From: Bogoriella caseilytica
Lineage (GTDB): Bacteria; Actinomycetota; Actinomycetes; Actinomycetales; Actinomycetaceae
Length of the DNA stretch: 64,000 nt
Assembly (NCBI RefSeq): GCF_003752405.1
Contig: NZ_RKHK01000001.1
Location: forward strand, 2,170,001 to 2,234,000
Direction of reading: 5' to 3'
Shown here: one piece after another, positions 9,400-18,540 of the stretch
Numbering within the stretch: the stretch's first letter is position 1
Layout: every line of letters begins with the position of its first letter
The notes under the pieces: model-generated
The model's input: the letters and a program-made list of their open reading frames with translations, nothing else
Database searches by the model: none
What the model was told of the DNA's origin: nothing
Position numbers and translations under genes: made by a program

Positions 9400-10337
9400 A
9401 CGAGCGCCCGGGCACGCGCCTCACTGCCGCACGGGCACGCTGGAGTGGGCGAGGCCTGCGCGCGGCGCTGGCCGGAGCAGTGCTGCTCGCGGTGTGGACC
9501 GCGCCGGCCGTGGCCCAGGAACTCGCGGAGACCGATCCTCCCCGACCGGTCGCGGCGGCCGATGTCCCTGAGGATGTGGTCGAGTGGTTCCTGGACGCCG
9601 GGAGCCAGGTGGTCACCAACCAGGCGATCCAAGTGCTGGGATTGTCCCCGGAGGCCGCCGCAGCCGCGGAACTCGGCCTGATCCGCTCGGTGATGACCTG
9701 GTCTCCCTCCTACATCGAGGCCACTTCACTCGTCGAGCCGGTCGTGCCGGCGGAGCGGTGGATCGCCCCGGTCATGAGCCCGGCGTCGGACGACGGTGAC
9801 GCCGATGACGAACCGGAGGTCGAGCAGACCGGCAGCCCGGAAGACAGCGGCGATGCCGAGAGCGCAGCCGGGCTGGCCGACGAGCGCACGGTTGCCGATC
9901 CGGCCGAGAGTCCGGATCCGGCGACCGAGGAGGAGGAAGCAAACCCTGGCGAGTACCTCGGAATGCTCCATGCCGAGCGGATCGACAATGGCGGTATCCG
10001 CCTGCAGAGTTTCGTGCCGGGTGCCGCACCAGCACGCGATCTCGCCAGCCTGGACAGCGAGGCGATGCTGGTCTTCGACGAGGTGCTCGATGCGTGGTTC
10101 GCGATTGTCGACGGCGAGGTACAGCCGGCAGATGCGGTTGCCCGCGAGAGCCTGGCCGGCTCGATCTCGCTGCGGGATTACCAGTTCTTCGTGGCGGAGC
10201 GGTACGCGGCGGATGGAGACGCCACCGCAGAGGGCGGCGAGGCTGCCAGCGCGGAACCCGCGATCTGGACGGCGGGCATCCTGGGCAGTCTGCTCATGCT
10301 CACGGCGGCCATCGTCTGGCTCCGCAAGGGTGACTGA
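9396..10337 (+). CDS. Secreted, C-terminally membrane-anchored acidic protein of unknown function
   Basis: I do not recognise a family. The 313-residue protein has a signal peptide (Arg-rich start, then LRAALAGAVLLAVWTAPAVAQ, likely cleaved after AVAQ near residue 40). A globular region of about 90 residues (VVEWFLDAGSQVVTNQAI) follows, then a low-complexity Asp/Glu/Ala/Pro linker (about 130-185), a second globular segment, and a C-terminal helix ending WLRKGD that acts as a single membrane anchor facing outwards. There are no cysteines, no LPXTG motif and no repeat. Its ATGA overlap with tsaE makes co-expression likely. Its position between tsaE and tsaB is unusual, since these two genes are normally adjacent or separated by housekeeping genes. 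Confidence 0.75.
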   Translation: MNERPGTRLTAARARWSGRGLRAALAGAVLLAVWTAPAVAQELAETDPPRPVAAADVPEDVVEWFLDAGSQVVTNQAIQVLGLSPEAAAAAELGLIRSVMTWSPSYIEATSLVEPVVPAERWIAPVMSPASDDGDADDEPEVEQTGSPEDSGDAESAAGLADERTVADPAESPDPATEEEEANPGEYLGMLHAERIDNGGIRLQSFVPGAAPARDLASLDSEAMLVFDEVLDAWFAIVDGEVQPADAVARESLAGSISLRDYQFFVAERYAADGDATAEGGEAASAEPAIWTAGILGSLLMLTAAIVWLRKGD

Positions 10338-10537
10338 GCCGCCGGGAGGCGAGGCGTGGTGCCGGCTTCTCCGGCCGTGCGCTCGCCGGGGCGAGAAGAT
10401 CGAAACCGTCCGGTCAGGTCAATCTCGCTGGGCGGAGGTCTGAAGCAGGGAACTGCCGGGAAGCCTGACAGGAAAGCCCCATAAATGTAGGGTCAAGTAT
10501 CCTCTCCCGAGCTTCGCCTGGACATAATGGAGTGCCC
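10338..10537 (+). promoter_or_regulatory. Leader region of the giant surface protein gene
   Basis: This 200-bp gap is noticeably more AT-rich in its second half than its surroundings. A CATAAT box at 10523-10528 followed by GGAG at 10529-10532 precedes the GTG starts at 10532 and 10538. The stretch 10460-10505 has a small CCTG/CAGG hairpin and an ATAAATGTAG patch. I could not match it to a known riboswitch. Confidence 0.35.
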
Positions 10538-13500
10538 GTGACTGCCGCCCTAGAATCTCGCACCCTACCCACGATCACGCGCACAGTAGCGGCCCTCCTG
10601 GCAACCCTGCTGGTCGGCGTGAGCTTTGTGATGGCTGCGCCTGCGGCGCAGGCCGCCCGCATCAGCCCGGTCGTTCCAGAAGGCTCGGGCTACACACAGA
10701 CCTTCACCCAGCCGAACGTCGATCCGGTGGTGGCCACCTACTCCTTCTCCGGGGCAACGGTGGCGAGCGGAACCCAGCAACACCCCGACCGTGGCTCGAG
10801 CGTGGACAACTACTCGGAGCCGATTCCGGCCGGGACGGATGTGGCGTGGTTGCTGACATCGGCGGACTGCCCGGCGCCGGGCGGGGACTTCGATTGCCCG
10901 GGCCGCGGCACCGTGACCATCACCTTCGACCGCCCGGTCGACAACCCGACCGTGCACATCGCGGGACTGGGCGCGGGTCAGGCGAATGCTGCGTTCCACG
11001 CGGTGGGCACGCTCACCTCGGCTCCTGCCGGCGCCACGATGTCGGTCGTGGGCGATGCCACGAATCTTGAGGTGGTCAATGGGGGCACGACCTTCCAGGC
11101 CGGCACCATGAGAGCGAGTCCTTCGTGCAGCACCATTAACACGGGCTACGACGGCCTCGCTGGGTGTGGCAGCCTCCAGGTTGCCGGTACCGGGATCACC
11201 GAGTTGACCTTCGATATCGCTCTGCGCGGCAATAACAGTGGTGCCGCAACGACAGTGTCGTCCGATGAGGGCTGGTCGATGATTGTCACCCTCGAGGATG
11301 AGCCCGATCCCAGCTTGACCGTGCTGAAGTCCGCTGACGTGGAGGAGATCACTGCAGCTGGCCAAGAAATCACCTATTCCTTCGAGGTGACGAACACCGG
11401 CAATGTGGCGCTCTCGGACGTTGCGCCGGTGGAGGGTGACTTCTCGGGTTCGGGCGAGTTGGGGGAGATCAGCCCGGAGAGCGTGACGCTCGCTCCGGGG
11501 GAGAGCGCCGTGTTCAACGCGACCTACGAAGCGACCCAAGAGGACATCGACGCGGGCGGAATCACGAATACCGCGACCGCGACGGGCACACCGCCCGGTG
11601 ATGCGGAGTTGCCGCCGGTGCCACCGTCGGAGGTGACCGTGCCCGCGGCCTCGGAGCCGGGCCTGTCGGTGCTCAAGTCGGCGAGCCCTTCGGACCCCGA
11701 TGCCTATGTCGCTGGCCAAGTCATCGTGTACTCCTTCGAGGTGACGAATACCGGGAACGTCACGATCACGGACGTCGCGCCCGAAGAGGCGGACTTCACG
11801 GGCACGGGCGAGCTGGGTGAGATCACGCCGGAGAGCGTGGCCTTGGCCCCGGGTGAGGAGGCGACGTTCACGGCGAGCTATGTGGTGACTCAGGCGGACA
11901 TTGACGCGGGCGGAGTCACGAATACCGCGACCGCGACGGGTACTCCGCCCGGTGGTGTCGAGTTGCCGCCGGTGCCGCCGTCGGAGGTGACCGTGCCCGC
12001 GGAAGCGGAGCCAGCTCTGTCGGTGGTGAAGTCTGCGGAGCCGGAAGAGGTGTCGGAGGCTGAGCAGGAGATCCTCTATTCCTTCGTGGTGACCAACACT
12101 GGAAACGTGACGATCACCGACGCCGCTCCGGTGGAGGGTGACTTCAGTGGTTCGGGTGAGTTGGGTGAGATCACGCCCGAGAGTGTGACCCTGGCTCCGG
12201 GTGAGGAGGCGACGTTTACGGCGAGCTATGTGGTGACCCAGGCGGACATCGATGCCGGGGGAATCACGAATACGGCCACCGCGACCGGAACGCCCCCCGG
12301 CGATGCGGAGTTGCCGCCGGTGCCGCCCTCGGAGGTCACCGTGCCCGCGGCCTCTGAGCCAGGTCTGTCGGTGGTCAAGTCGGGGAGTCCGTCGGACCCC
12401 GACTCGTATGTGGTCGGCCAGGAGATCGTCTATTCCTTCGAGGTGACGAATACCGGGAATGTGACAATCACGGACGCCGCTCCGGTGGAGGGTGACTTCA
12501 GTGGTTCGGGTGAGTTGGGTGAGATCACGCCCGAGAGTGCGATCCTGGCTCCCGGTGAGAGCGCGACCTTCACCGCGGAATACACCCTCACCCAGGACGA
12601 CATCAACGAGGGCGGAGTCACGAACACCGCGACCGCGACGGGAACGCCTCCGGGCGACGTCGAGTTGCCGCCGGTGCCGCCCTCGGAGGTCGAGATCCCA
12701 GTGGCCTCCGACCCGTCCTTGTCGGTGGTGAAGTCCGCTGATCTGGAGGAGGTCACCGAGGCTGAGCAGGAGATTGTCTATTCCTTTGTGGTGACGAATA
12801 CCGGGAATGTGACAATCACGGACGCCGCTCCGGTGGAGGGTGACTTCAGTGGTTCGGGTGAGTTGGGTGAGATCACGCCGGAGAGCGTGGCCTTGGCCCC
12901 GGGTGAGGAGGCGACGTTCACGGCGAGCTATGTGGTGACTCAGGCGGACATTGACGCGGGCGGAGTCACGAATACCGCGACCGCGACGGGTACTCCGCCC
13001 GGTGGTGTCGAGTTGCCGCCGGTGCCGCCGTCGGAGGTGACCGTGCCCGCGGAAGCGGAGCCAGCTCTGTCGGTGGTGAAGTCTGCGGAGCCGGAAGAGG
13101 TGTCGGAGGCTGAGCAGGAGATCCTCTATTCCTTCGTGGTGACCAACACTGGAAACGTGACAATCACGGACGCCGCTCCGGTGGAGGGTGACTTCAGTGG
13201 TTCGGGTGAGTTGGGTGAGATCACGCCGGAGAGCGTGGCCTTGGCCCCGGGTGAGGAGGCGACGTTCACGGCGAGCTATGTGGTGACTCAGGCGGACATT
13301 GACGCGGGCGGAGTCACGAATACCGCGACCGCGACGGGTACTCCGCCCGGTGGTGTCGAGTTGCCGCCGGTGCCGCCGTCGGAGGTGACCGTGCCCGCGG
13401 AAGCGGAGCCAGCTCTGTCGGTGGTGAAGTCTGCGGAGCCGGAAGAGGTGTCGGAGGCTGAGCAGGAGATCCTCTATTCCTTCGTGGTGACCAACACTGG

Positions 13501-16500
13501 AAACGTGACAATCACGGACGCCGCTCCGGTGGAGGGTGACTTCAGTGGTTCGGGTGAGTTGGGTGAGATCACCCCGGAGAGTGTGACCCTGGCTCCGGGT
13601 GAGGAGGCGACGTTTACGGCGAGCTATGTGGTGACCCAGGCGGACATTGACGCCGGGGGAATCACGAATACCGCGACCGCGACGGGTACTCCGCCCGGTG
13701 GTGTCGAGTTGCCGCCGGTGCCGCCGTCGGAGGTGACCGTGCCCGCGGAAGCCGACCCGAGTCTGACCGTGGTGAAGTCTGCGGAGCCGGAAGAGGTGAC
13801 GGAGGCTGAGCAGGAGATCCTCTACTCCTTCGTGGTGACCAACACCGGAAACGTGACGATCACCGACGCCGCTCCGGTGGAGGGTGACTTCTCCGGCACG
13901 GGTGAGTTGGGTGAGATCACCCCGGAGAGTGTGACGCTCGCTCCGGGTGAGGAGGCGACGTTTACGGCGAGCTATGTGGTGACGCAGGCGGACATTGACG
14001 CCGGGGGAATCACGAATACGGCCACCGCGACGGGTGCTCCGCCCGGTGGTGTCGAGTTGCCGCCGGTGCCGCCGTCGGAGGTGACGGTGCCCGCGGCCTC
14101 TGAGCCGGGTCTGTCGGTGGTGAAGTCTGCGGAGCCGGAAGAGGTGTCGGAGGCTGAGCAGGAGATTGTCTATTCCTTTGTGGTGACGAATACCGGGAAT
14201 GTGACGATCACGGATGCCGCTCCGGTGGAGGGTGAGTTCTCCGGTTCGGGTGAGTTGGGGGAGATTACCCCGGAGAGTGTGACGCTCGCCCCGGGTGAGG
14301 AGGCGACGTTCTCGGCGAGCTATGTGGTGACGCAGGCGGACATCGACGCCGGTGGAATCACGAACACGGCCACTGCGACGGGTACTCCGCCCGGCGGGGT
14401 CGAGCTGCCGCCGGTGCCTCCCTCGGAAGTGACCGTGCCTGCCGAGCCTGATCCCGGGCTCACCGTTGTGAAGTCCTCAACCCCGTCGGACCCCGACTCG
14501 TATGTGGTCGGTCAGGAGATCCTCTATTCCTTCGTAGTGACGAACACCGGGAACGTGACGATCACGGACGCCGCGCCCGTCGAAGGCGACTTCTCCGGGA
14601 CGGGAGATCTCGGTGAGATCACCCCCGAGAGCGTGATCTTGGCTCCCGGTGAGAGTGCGACCTTCACCGCGGAATACACCCTCACCCAAGCCGATGTCGA
14701 CGCCGGCAATGTCACCAACACCGCGTCCGCGACGGGCACACCGCCCGGCGATGCGGAGTTGCCACCGGTCCCGCCGTCAGAGAACGAGCTCCCGATCCTT
14801 GGCGATCCGAGCCTGACCGTGGTGAAGTCGGCTGATCTGGAGGAGGTCACCGAGGCTGAGCAGGAGATTGTCTATTCCTTTGTGGTGACAAACACCGGGA
14901 ATGTGACGGTCACGGATGCCGCTCCGGTGGAGGGTGAGTTCTCCGGGACGGGTGAGTTGGGGGAGATCACGCCGGAGAGCGTGACGCTGATCCCGGGTGA
15001 GGAGGCGACGTTCACGGCGAGCTATGTGGTGACTCAGGCGGACATCGACGCCGGGGGAATCACGAATACCGCGACCGCGACCGGCACACCGCCTGGAGAT
15101 GCGGAGTTGCCGCCGGTGCCTCCCTCGGAAGTGACCGTGCCCGCGGTTCTTGAACCTGGACTAGGTGTCGTCAAGTCTTCGACTCCGTCCGACCCAGACT
15201 CATATCTGGCCGGCCAGGAGGTTGTCTACTCCTTCGTGGTGACGAATACCGGGAACACGACGCTCACGGATGTTGCGCCGGTGGAGGGTGAGTTCAGTGG
15301 TTCGGGTGAGTTGGGGGAGATTGCGCCCGAGAGCGTGACGCTCGCTCCCGGTGAGAGCGCGACCTTCACCGCGGAATACACCCTCACCCAAGCCGATGTC
15401 GACGCCGGTGGCGTGACCAACACTGCCACCGCGACCGGCACGCCGCCCGGAGATGTGGAGCTGCCACCCGTCCCGCCCTCGGAGAACGAATTCCCGGTCG
15501 TCTCCGACCCAAGCCTGACCGTGGTGAAGTCCGCAGAACCGGAAGAGGTGTCGGAGGCCGGTGACGAGATCGTCTACTCCTTCGTGGTGACCAATGCCGG
15601 GAACGTGACGATCACGGATGTCGCTCCGGTGGAGGGTGATTTCACCGGGACAGGTGAGTTGGGGGAGATCACGCCGGAGAGCGTGACGCTGATCCCGGGT
15701 GAGAGTGCGACCTTCACCGCGGACTACACCCTCACCCAGGCGGACATCGACGCGGGCGGAATCACGAACACCGCGACCGCGACGGGCACACCGCCGGGCG
15801 ATGTCGAGTTGCCGCCAGTGCCGCCGTCGGAGGTGACGGTGCCCGCGGAGTCAGATCCGAGCCTGACCGTGGTGAAGTCCGCGGAACCGGAAGAGGTGTC
15901 GGAGGCCGGTGACGAGATCGTCTACTCGTTCGTGGTGACCAATACGGGGAATGTCACCATCACGGACGCGGCTCCGGTGGAGGGTGATTTCACCGGGACA
16001 GGTGAGTTGGGTGAGATCACGCCGGAGAGCGTGACGCTGATCCCGGGTGAGAGTGCGACCTTTACCGCGGACTACACCCTCACCCAGGCAGATATCGACG
16101 CGGGCGGAATCACGAACACCGCGACCGCGACGGGCACACCGCCGGGCGATGTCGAGTTGCCGCCGGTGCCGCCGTCGGAGGTGACGGTGCCCGCGGAGTC
16201 AGATCCGAGCCTCTCGGTGGTGAAGTCTGCTGAACCGGAAGAGGTGTCGGAGGCCGGTGACGAGATCGTCTACTCCTTCGTGGTGACGAACACCGGGAAT
16301 GTGACGATCACGGACGCCGCTCCAGTCGAGGGTGAGTTCACCGGTTCGGGTGAGCTGGGCGCGATCACGCCCGAGAGCGTGAGCTTGGCTCCCGGTGAGA
16401 GTGCGACCTTCACCGCGGAGTACACCCTCACCCAGGCAGACATCGACGCCGGGGGAATCACGAATACCGCGACCGCGACGGGCACACCGCCGGGCGATGT

Positions 16501-17719
16501 CGAGTTGCCGCCGGTGCCGCCGTCCGAGGTGACGGTGCCCGCGGAAGCCGACCCGGGCCTGTCGGTCGTCAAGTCGGCGAGCCCGTCGGACCCTGACTCC
16601 TATGTAGTCGGTCAAGAGATCGTCTACTCCTTCGTGGTGACGAACACCGGAAACGTGACGATCACGGACGCCGCTCCAGTCGAGGGTGAGTTCACCGGGA
16701 CAGGTGAGTTGGGGGAGATCACGCCGGAGAGCGTGACGCTGATCCCGGGTGAGAGTGCGACCTTCACTGCGGAGTACACCCTCACCCAGGCGGACGTCGA
16801 CGCGGGCGGGGTGACGAACACGGCGACCGCGACGGGCACACCGCCCGGAGATGTGGAACTACCGCCGGTCCCGCCGTCGGAGAACGAGCTCCCGGTTCTT
16901 CCGGAGCCGGGCCTCATGGTCATCAAGACCGCTGATGTGCACGAGGTGGCATCCGCCGGGCAGGAGATTCTCTACTCCTTCGTGGTGACCAATACGGGAA
17001 ATGTGACGATCACGGACGCCGCTCCAGTCGAGGGTGAGTTCACCGGGACAGGTGAGTTGGGGGAGATCACGCCGGAGAGCGTGACGCTGATCCCGGGTGA
17101 GAGTGCGACCTTCACCGCGGAGTACACCCTCACCCAGGCGGACATCGACGCGGGCGGGGTGACGAACACGGCGACCGCGACGGGCACACCGCCCGGAGAT
17201 GTGGAACTACCGCCGGTCCCGCCGTCGGAGTACGAGGTGCCTGCTCTCCACGAGCCAGACCTCACGGTCGTGAAGACTGCCGATCTGGACGAGGTCACCG
17301 CATCTGGTGAGGAGATCGTCTATTCGTTCGTGGTCTCCAACACCGGAAACGTGACGCTCACCGATGTCGCCCCGGTGGAGGGTGAGTTCTCCGGGACGGG
17401 TGAGTTGGGGGAGATCGTGCCGGTGAGTGTGACACTCGCTCCCGGTGAGAGTGCGACCTTCACCGCGGAGTACACCGTGACCACGGCTGACCTCACGGCC
17501 GCCACACTGGTGAATACGGCGACCGCGACGGGCACGCCACCACGGGGTGGACCGATGGTCAGCGATCCGTCGTCGACGTCCACGGCCGTGTCGCCTCCGG
17601 ACGACAAGAAGCTCCCGTCCACCGGTGTTCAGCCCTTCGGGTTGATCGGCCTCGCGGCAGCCTTCCTGCTCACCGGAGCGATCGTCGTGCGTGGCACGGG
17701 GCAGCGCCGACGCTCCTGA
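10538..17719 (+). CDS. Giant LPSTG-anchored surface protein with 18 tandem DUF11/DUF7507-like domains
   Basis: This 2393-residue cell-wall protein has four parts. A signal peptide (LLATLLVGVSFVMAAPAAQA) is followed by an N-terminal head of about 215 residues with two likely disulfides (ADCPAPGGDFDCPG; SCSTINTGYDGLAGCG). Then come 18 end-to-end domains of 116 or 118 residues, each beginning D/EPxLxVVKS and running through YSFVVTNTGNVTITD to NTATATGTPPG. A sorting signal, LPSTG (17612-17626), hydrophobic helix and QRRRS tail, ends it. Proteins of this kind are sortase-anchored stalks that hold an adhesive head away from the cell. GTG 10538 is preferred over GTG 10532 because GGAG sits 5 nt upstream. 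No sortase gene is in the window. A terminator-like hairpin follows. Its ligand is unknown. Confidence 0.9.
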   Translation: MTAALESRTLPTITRTVAALLATLLVGVSFVMAAPAAQAARISPVVPEGSGYTQTFTQPNVDPVVATYSFSGATVASGTQQHPDRGSSVDNYSEPIPAGTDVAWLLTSADCPAPGGDFDCPGRGTVTITFDRPVDNPTVHIAGLGAGQANAAFHAVGTLTSAPAGATMSVVGDATNLEVVNGGTTFQAGTMRASPSCSTINTGYDGLAGCGSLQVAGTGITELTFDIALRGNNSGAATTVSSDEGWSMIVTLEDEPDPSLTVLKSADVEEITAAGQEITYSFEVTNTGNVALSDVAPVEGDFSGSGELGEISPESVTLAPGESAVFNATYEATQEDIDAGGITNTATATGTPPGDAELPPVPPSEVTVPAASEPGLSVLKSASPSDPDAYVAGQVIVYSFEVTNTGNVTITDVAPEEADFTGTGELGEITPESVALAPGEEATFTASYVVTQADIDAGGVTNTATATGTPPGGVELPPVPPSEVTVPAEAEPALSVVKSAEPEEVSEAEQEILYSFVVTNTGNVTITDAAPVEGDFSGSGELGEITPESVTLAPGEEATFTASYVVTQADIDAGGITNTATATGTPPGDAELPPVPPSEVTVPAASEPGLSVVKSGSPSDPDSYVVGQEIVYSFEVTNTGNVTITDAAPVEGDFSGSGELGEITPESAILAPGESATFTAEYTLTQDDINEGGVTNTATATGTPPGDVELPPVPPSEVEIPVASDPSLSVVKSADLEEVTEAEQEIVYSFVVTNTGNVTITDAAPVEGDFSGSGELGEITPESVALAPGEEATFTASYVVTQADIDAGGVTNTATATGTPPGGVELPPVPPSEVTVPAEAEPALSVVKSAEPEEVSEAEQEILYSFVVTNTGNVTITDAAPVEGDFSGSGELGEITPESVALAPGEEATFTASYVVTQADIDAGGVTNTATATGTPPGGVELPPVPPSEVTVPAEAEPALSVVKSAEPEEVSEAEQEILYSFVVTNTGNVTITDAAPVEGDFSGSGELGEITPESVTLAPGEEATFTASYVVTQADIDAGGITNTATATGTPPGGVELPPVPPSEVTVPAEADPSLTVVKSAEPEEVTEAEQEILYSFVVTNTGNVTITDAAPVEGDFSGTGELGEITPESVTLAPGEEATFTASYVVTQADIDAGGITNTATATGAPPGGVELPPVPPSEVTVPAASEPGLSVVKSAEPEEVSEAEQEIVYSFVVTNTGNVTITDAAPVEGEFSGSGELGEITPESVTLAPGEEATFSASYVVTQADIDAGGITNTATATGTPPGGVELPPVPPSEVTVPAEPDPGLTVVKSSTPSDPDSYVVGQEILYSFVVTNTGNVTITDAAPVEGDFSGTGDLGEITPESVILAPGESATFTAEYTLTQADVDAGNVTNTASATGTPPGDAELPPVPPSENELPILGDPSLTVVKSADLEEVTEAEQEIVYSFVVTNTGNVTVTDAAPVEGEFSGTGELGEITPESVTLIPGEEATFTASYVVTQADIDAGGITNTATATGTPPGDAELPPVPPSEVTVPAVLEPGLGVVKSSTPSDPDSYLAGQEVVYSFVVTNTGNTTLTDVAPVEGEFSGSGELGEIAPESVTLAPGESATFTAEYTLTQADVDAGGVTNTATATGTPPGDVELPPVPPSENEFPVVSDPSLTVVKSAEPEEVSEAGDEIVYSFVVTNAGNVTITDVAPVEGDFTGTGELGEITPESVTLIPGESATFTADYTLTQADIDAGGITNTATATGTPPGDVELPPVPPSEVTVPAESDPSLTVVKSAEPEEVSEAGDEIVYSFVVTNTGNVTITDAAPVEGDFTGTGELGEITPESVTLIPGESATFTADYTLTQADIDAGGITNTATATGTPPGDVELPPVPPSEVTVPAESDPSLSVVKSAEPEEVSEAGDEIVYSFVVTNTGNVTITDAAPVEGEFTGSGELGAITPESVSLAPGESATFTAEYTLTQADIDAGGITNTATATGTPPGDVELPPVPPSEVTVPAEADPGLSVVKSASPSDPDSYVVGQEIVYSFVVTNTGNVTITDAAPVEGEFTGTGELGEITPESVTLIPGESATFTAEYTLTQADVDAGGVTNTATATGTPPGDVELPPVPPSENELPVLPEPGLMVIKTADVHEVASAGQEILYSFVVTNTGNVTITDAAPVEGEFTGTGELGEITPESVTLIPGESATFTAEYTLTQADIDAGGVTNTATATGTPPGDVELPPVPPSEYEVPALHEPDLTVVKTADLDEVTASGEEIVYSFVVSNTGNVTLTDVAPVEGEFSGTGELGEIVPVSVTLAPGESATFTAEYTVTTADLTAATLVNTATATGTPPRGGPMVSDPSSTSTAVSPPDDKKLPSTGVQPFGLIGLAAAFLLTGAIVVRGTGQRRRS
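11306..17590 (+). repeat. 18 tandem 348/354-bp coding units
   Basis: Units start at 11306, 11654, 12008, 12356, 12710, 13058, 13406, 13754, 14102, 14450, 14804, 15152, 15506, 15854, 16202, 16550, 16904 and 17252. Two kinds alternate irregularly. Thirteen units are 348 bp and begin VVKSAEPEEVSEAEQ-like or VVKSADLEEVT-like. Five (units 2, 4, 10, 12, 16) are 354 bp and carry SPSDPDSYVVGQ or close to it, two residues longer. The final unit is divergent and leads into the LPSTG tail. All lengths are multiples of three, so unit gain or loss keeps the frame. Confidence 0.95.
12811..13506 (+). repeat. Two adjacent identical 348-bp copies within the tandem array
   Basis: Read base by base, 12811-13158 and 13159-13506 appear identical, including synonymous positions. 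Much of the same sequence recurs a third time at about 11814-12105, and partly again from 13507 to about 13572. The edges of identity fall inside a domain (after TNTGNV), not at domain borders, as expected for unequal crossover or gene conversion. Confidence 0.85.
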
Positions 17720-17727
17720 CCGGAAGC

Positions 17728-17763
17728 GTGGCCGCAGGCCTGCAGTCGCAGGCCTGCGGCCAC
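17728..17763 (+). terminator. Strong hairpin after the giant surface protein gene
   Basis: The left arm GTGGCCGCAGGCCTGC (17728-17743) pairs perfectly with 17748-17763 around a 4-nt AGTC loop, 9 bp after the stop codon. There is no T-tract, as is common for actinobacterial terminators. It would insulate tsaB from transcription of the surface gene. Confidence 0.75.
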
Positions 17764-17817
17764 AACCTCGAGGCGAACGCGCGGGCGTGATCGGACGGCT
17801 TGGGTGTGCCCGAGACA

Positions 17818-17823
17818 TAACCT
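17818..17823 (+). promoter_or_regulatory. Candidate -10 box for tsaB (leaderless)
   Basis: TAACCT is followed by 6 nt and the GTG start at 17830. It lies just downstream of the terminator hairpin, so tsaB-rimI appears to have its own promoter. Confidence 0.45.
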
Positions 17824-17829
17824 AGGACT

Positions 17830-18540
17830 GTGCGCATTCTCAGTATCGACAGCTCGGGTGGCTCGACCGTCGCGCTCGTGGAGGTGCTCGACGGCTCGGC
17901 CACGGTCCTTGGGTGCTCCGCCTCGGAGAACCCCCGTCAGCATGCGGAGTCACTGACTCCGATGATCGGCGCCTTGCTCGAGAGCCGTGGCAGCGAGGTG
18001 GATGTGGTGGCCGCAGGGACAGGGCCAGGGCCTTTCACCGGGTTGCGGGCTGGTCTGATGACCGCCCGTGTCTTCGCCCGTGGCCGCGGTATCCCCGTCT
18101 ACGGGGTGTGCTCGCTCGATGTGCTGGCTCGCCAGGCCTTCGATGCCGGTGCCACCGGCGAGGTGCTCGTGGCGACGGATGCGCGCCGCCGTGAGGTCTA
18201 CTGGGCGCGATATCGCGCCGCCGGGAAGCAGGACGTCACCGCGCTGGCCGGCCCTGGCGTCGGCGCGCCGGCCGAGGTTACCGCCGATCAGGCAGGAGTC
18301 TTGGCCAGCGAGGACGGCGCCGTGGTGGGCGCCGGGGCGGCTCTGTACTCCGATCTGCTGCCCCCGCGGCTACCTGAGGGCGCGACGGACCTGGTGCACG
18401 CCGTCGACGCCGCTGTGCTCGCCCGGATCGTGGCCGGGCGCCTGCGCGCCCAGGCCGAAGGTGCCGCGGTGGACCTGAGCCTCGAACCTCGCTATCTGCG
18501 CCGCCCCGACGCCGTGGCAGCACGCTCGGCCACCGTGTGA
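17830..18540 (+). CDS. tsaB: tRNA threonylcarbamoyladenosine biosynthesis protein TsaB
   Basis: TsaB is the ASKHA-fold partner of TsaD in t6A formation; it lacks catalysis itself but scaffolds TsaD and TsaE. The 236-residue protein has the N-terminal ILSIDSSGGSTVALVE strand pair, HAESLTPMI, and the AAGTGPGPFTGLRAGLMTAR helix cap typical of the family. GTG 17830 is chosen because the IDSS motif begins five residues later and a TAACCT box stands 6 nt before. Its stop overlaps the rimI GTG start, so the pair is coupled. It is separated from tsaE by about 8.4 kb of envelope genes. Confidence 0.93.
   Translation: MRILSIDSSGGSTVALVEVLDGSATVLGCSASENPRQHAESLTPMIGALLESRGSEVDVVAAGTGPGPFTGLRAGLMTARVFARGRGIPVYGVCSLDVLARQAFDAGATGEVLVATDARRREVYWARYRAAGKQDVTALAGPGVGAPAEVTADQAGVLASEDGAVVGAGAALYSDLLPPRLPEGATDLVHAVDAAVLARIVAGRLRAQAEGAAVDLSLEPRYLRRPDAVAARSATV

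Noticed and set aside
10338-10537. Riboswitch (c-di-AMP, c-di-GMP or cobalamin) before the giant surface gene
   Set aside because: I looked for the conserved cores of these classes and did not find them in order; only a short hairpin and promoter-like bases are visible.
11306-17590. Regular repeats that could suggest a CRISPR or satellite array
   Set aside because: The period is 348/354 bp and the whole stretch is one open frame with domain-level protein repeats; there are no short repeats with unique spacers.
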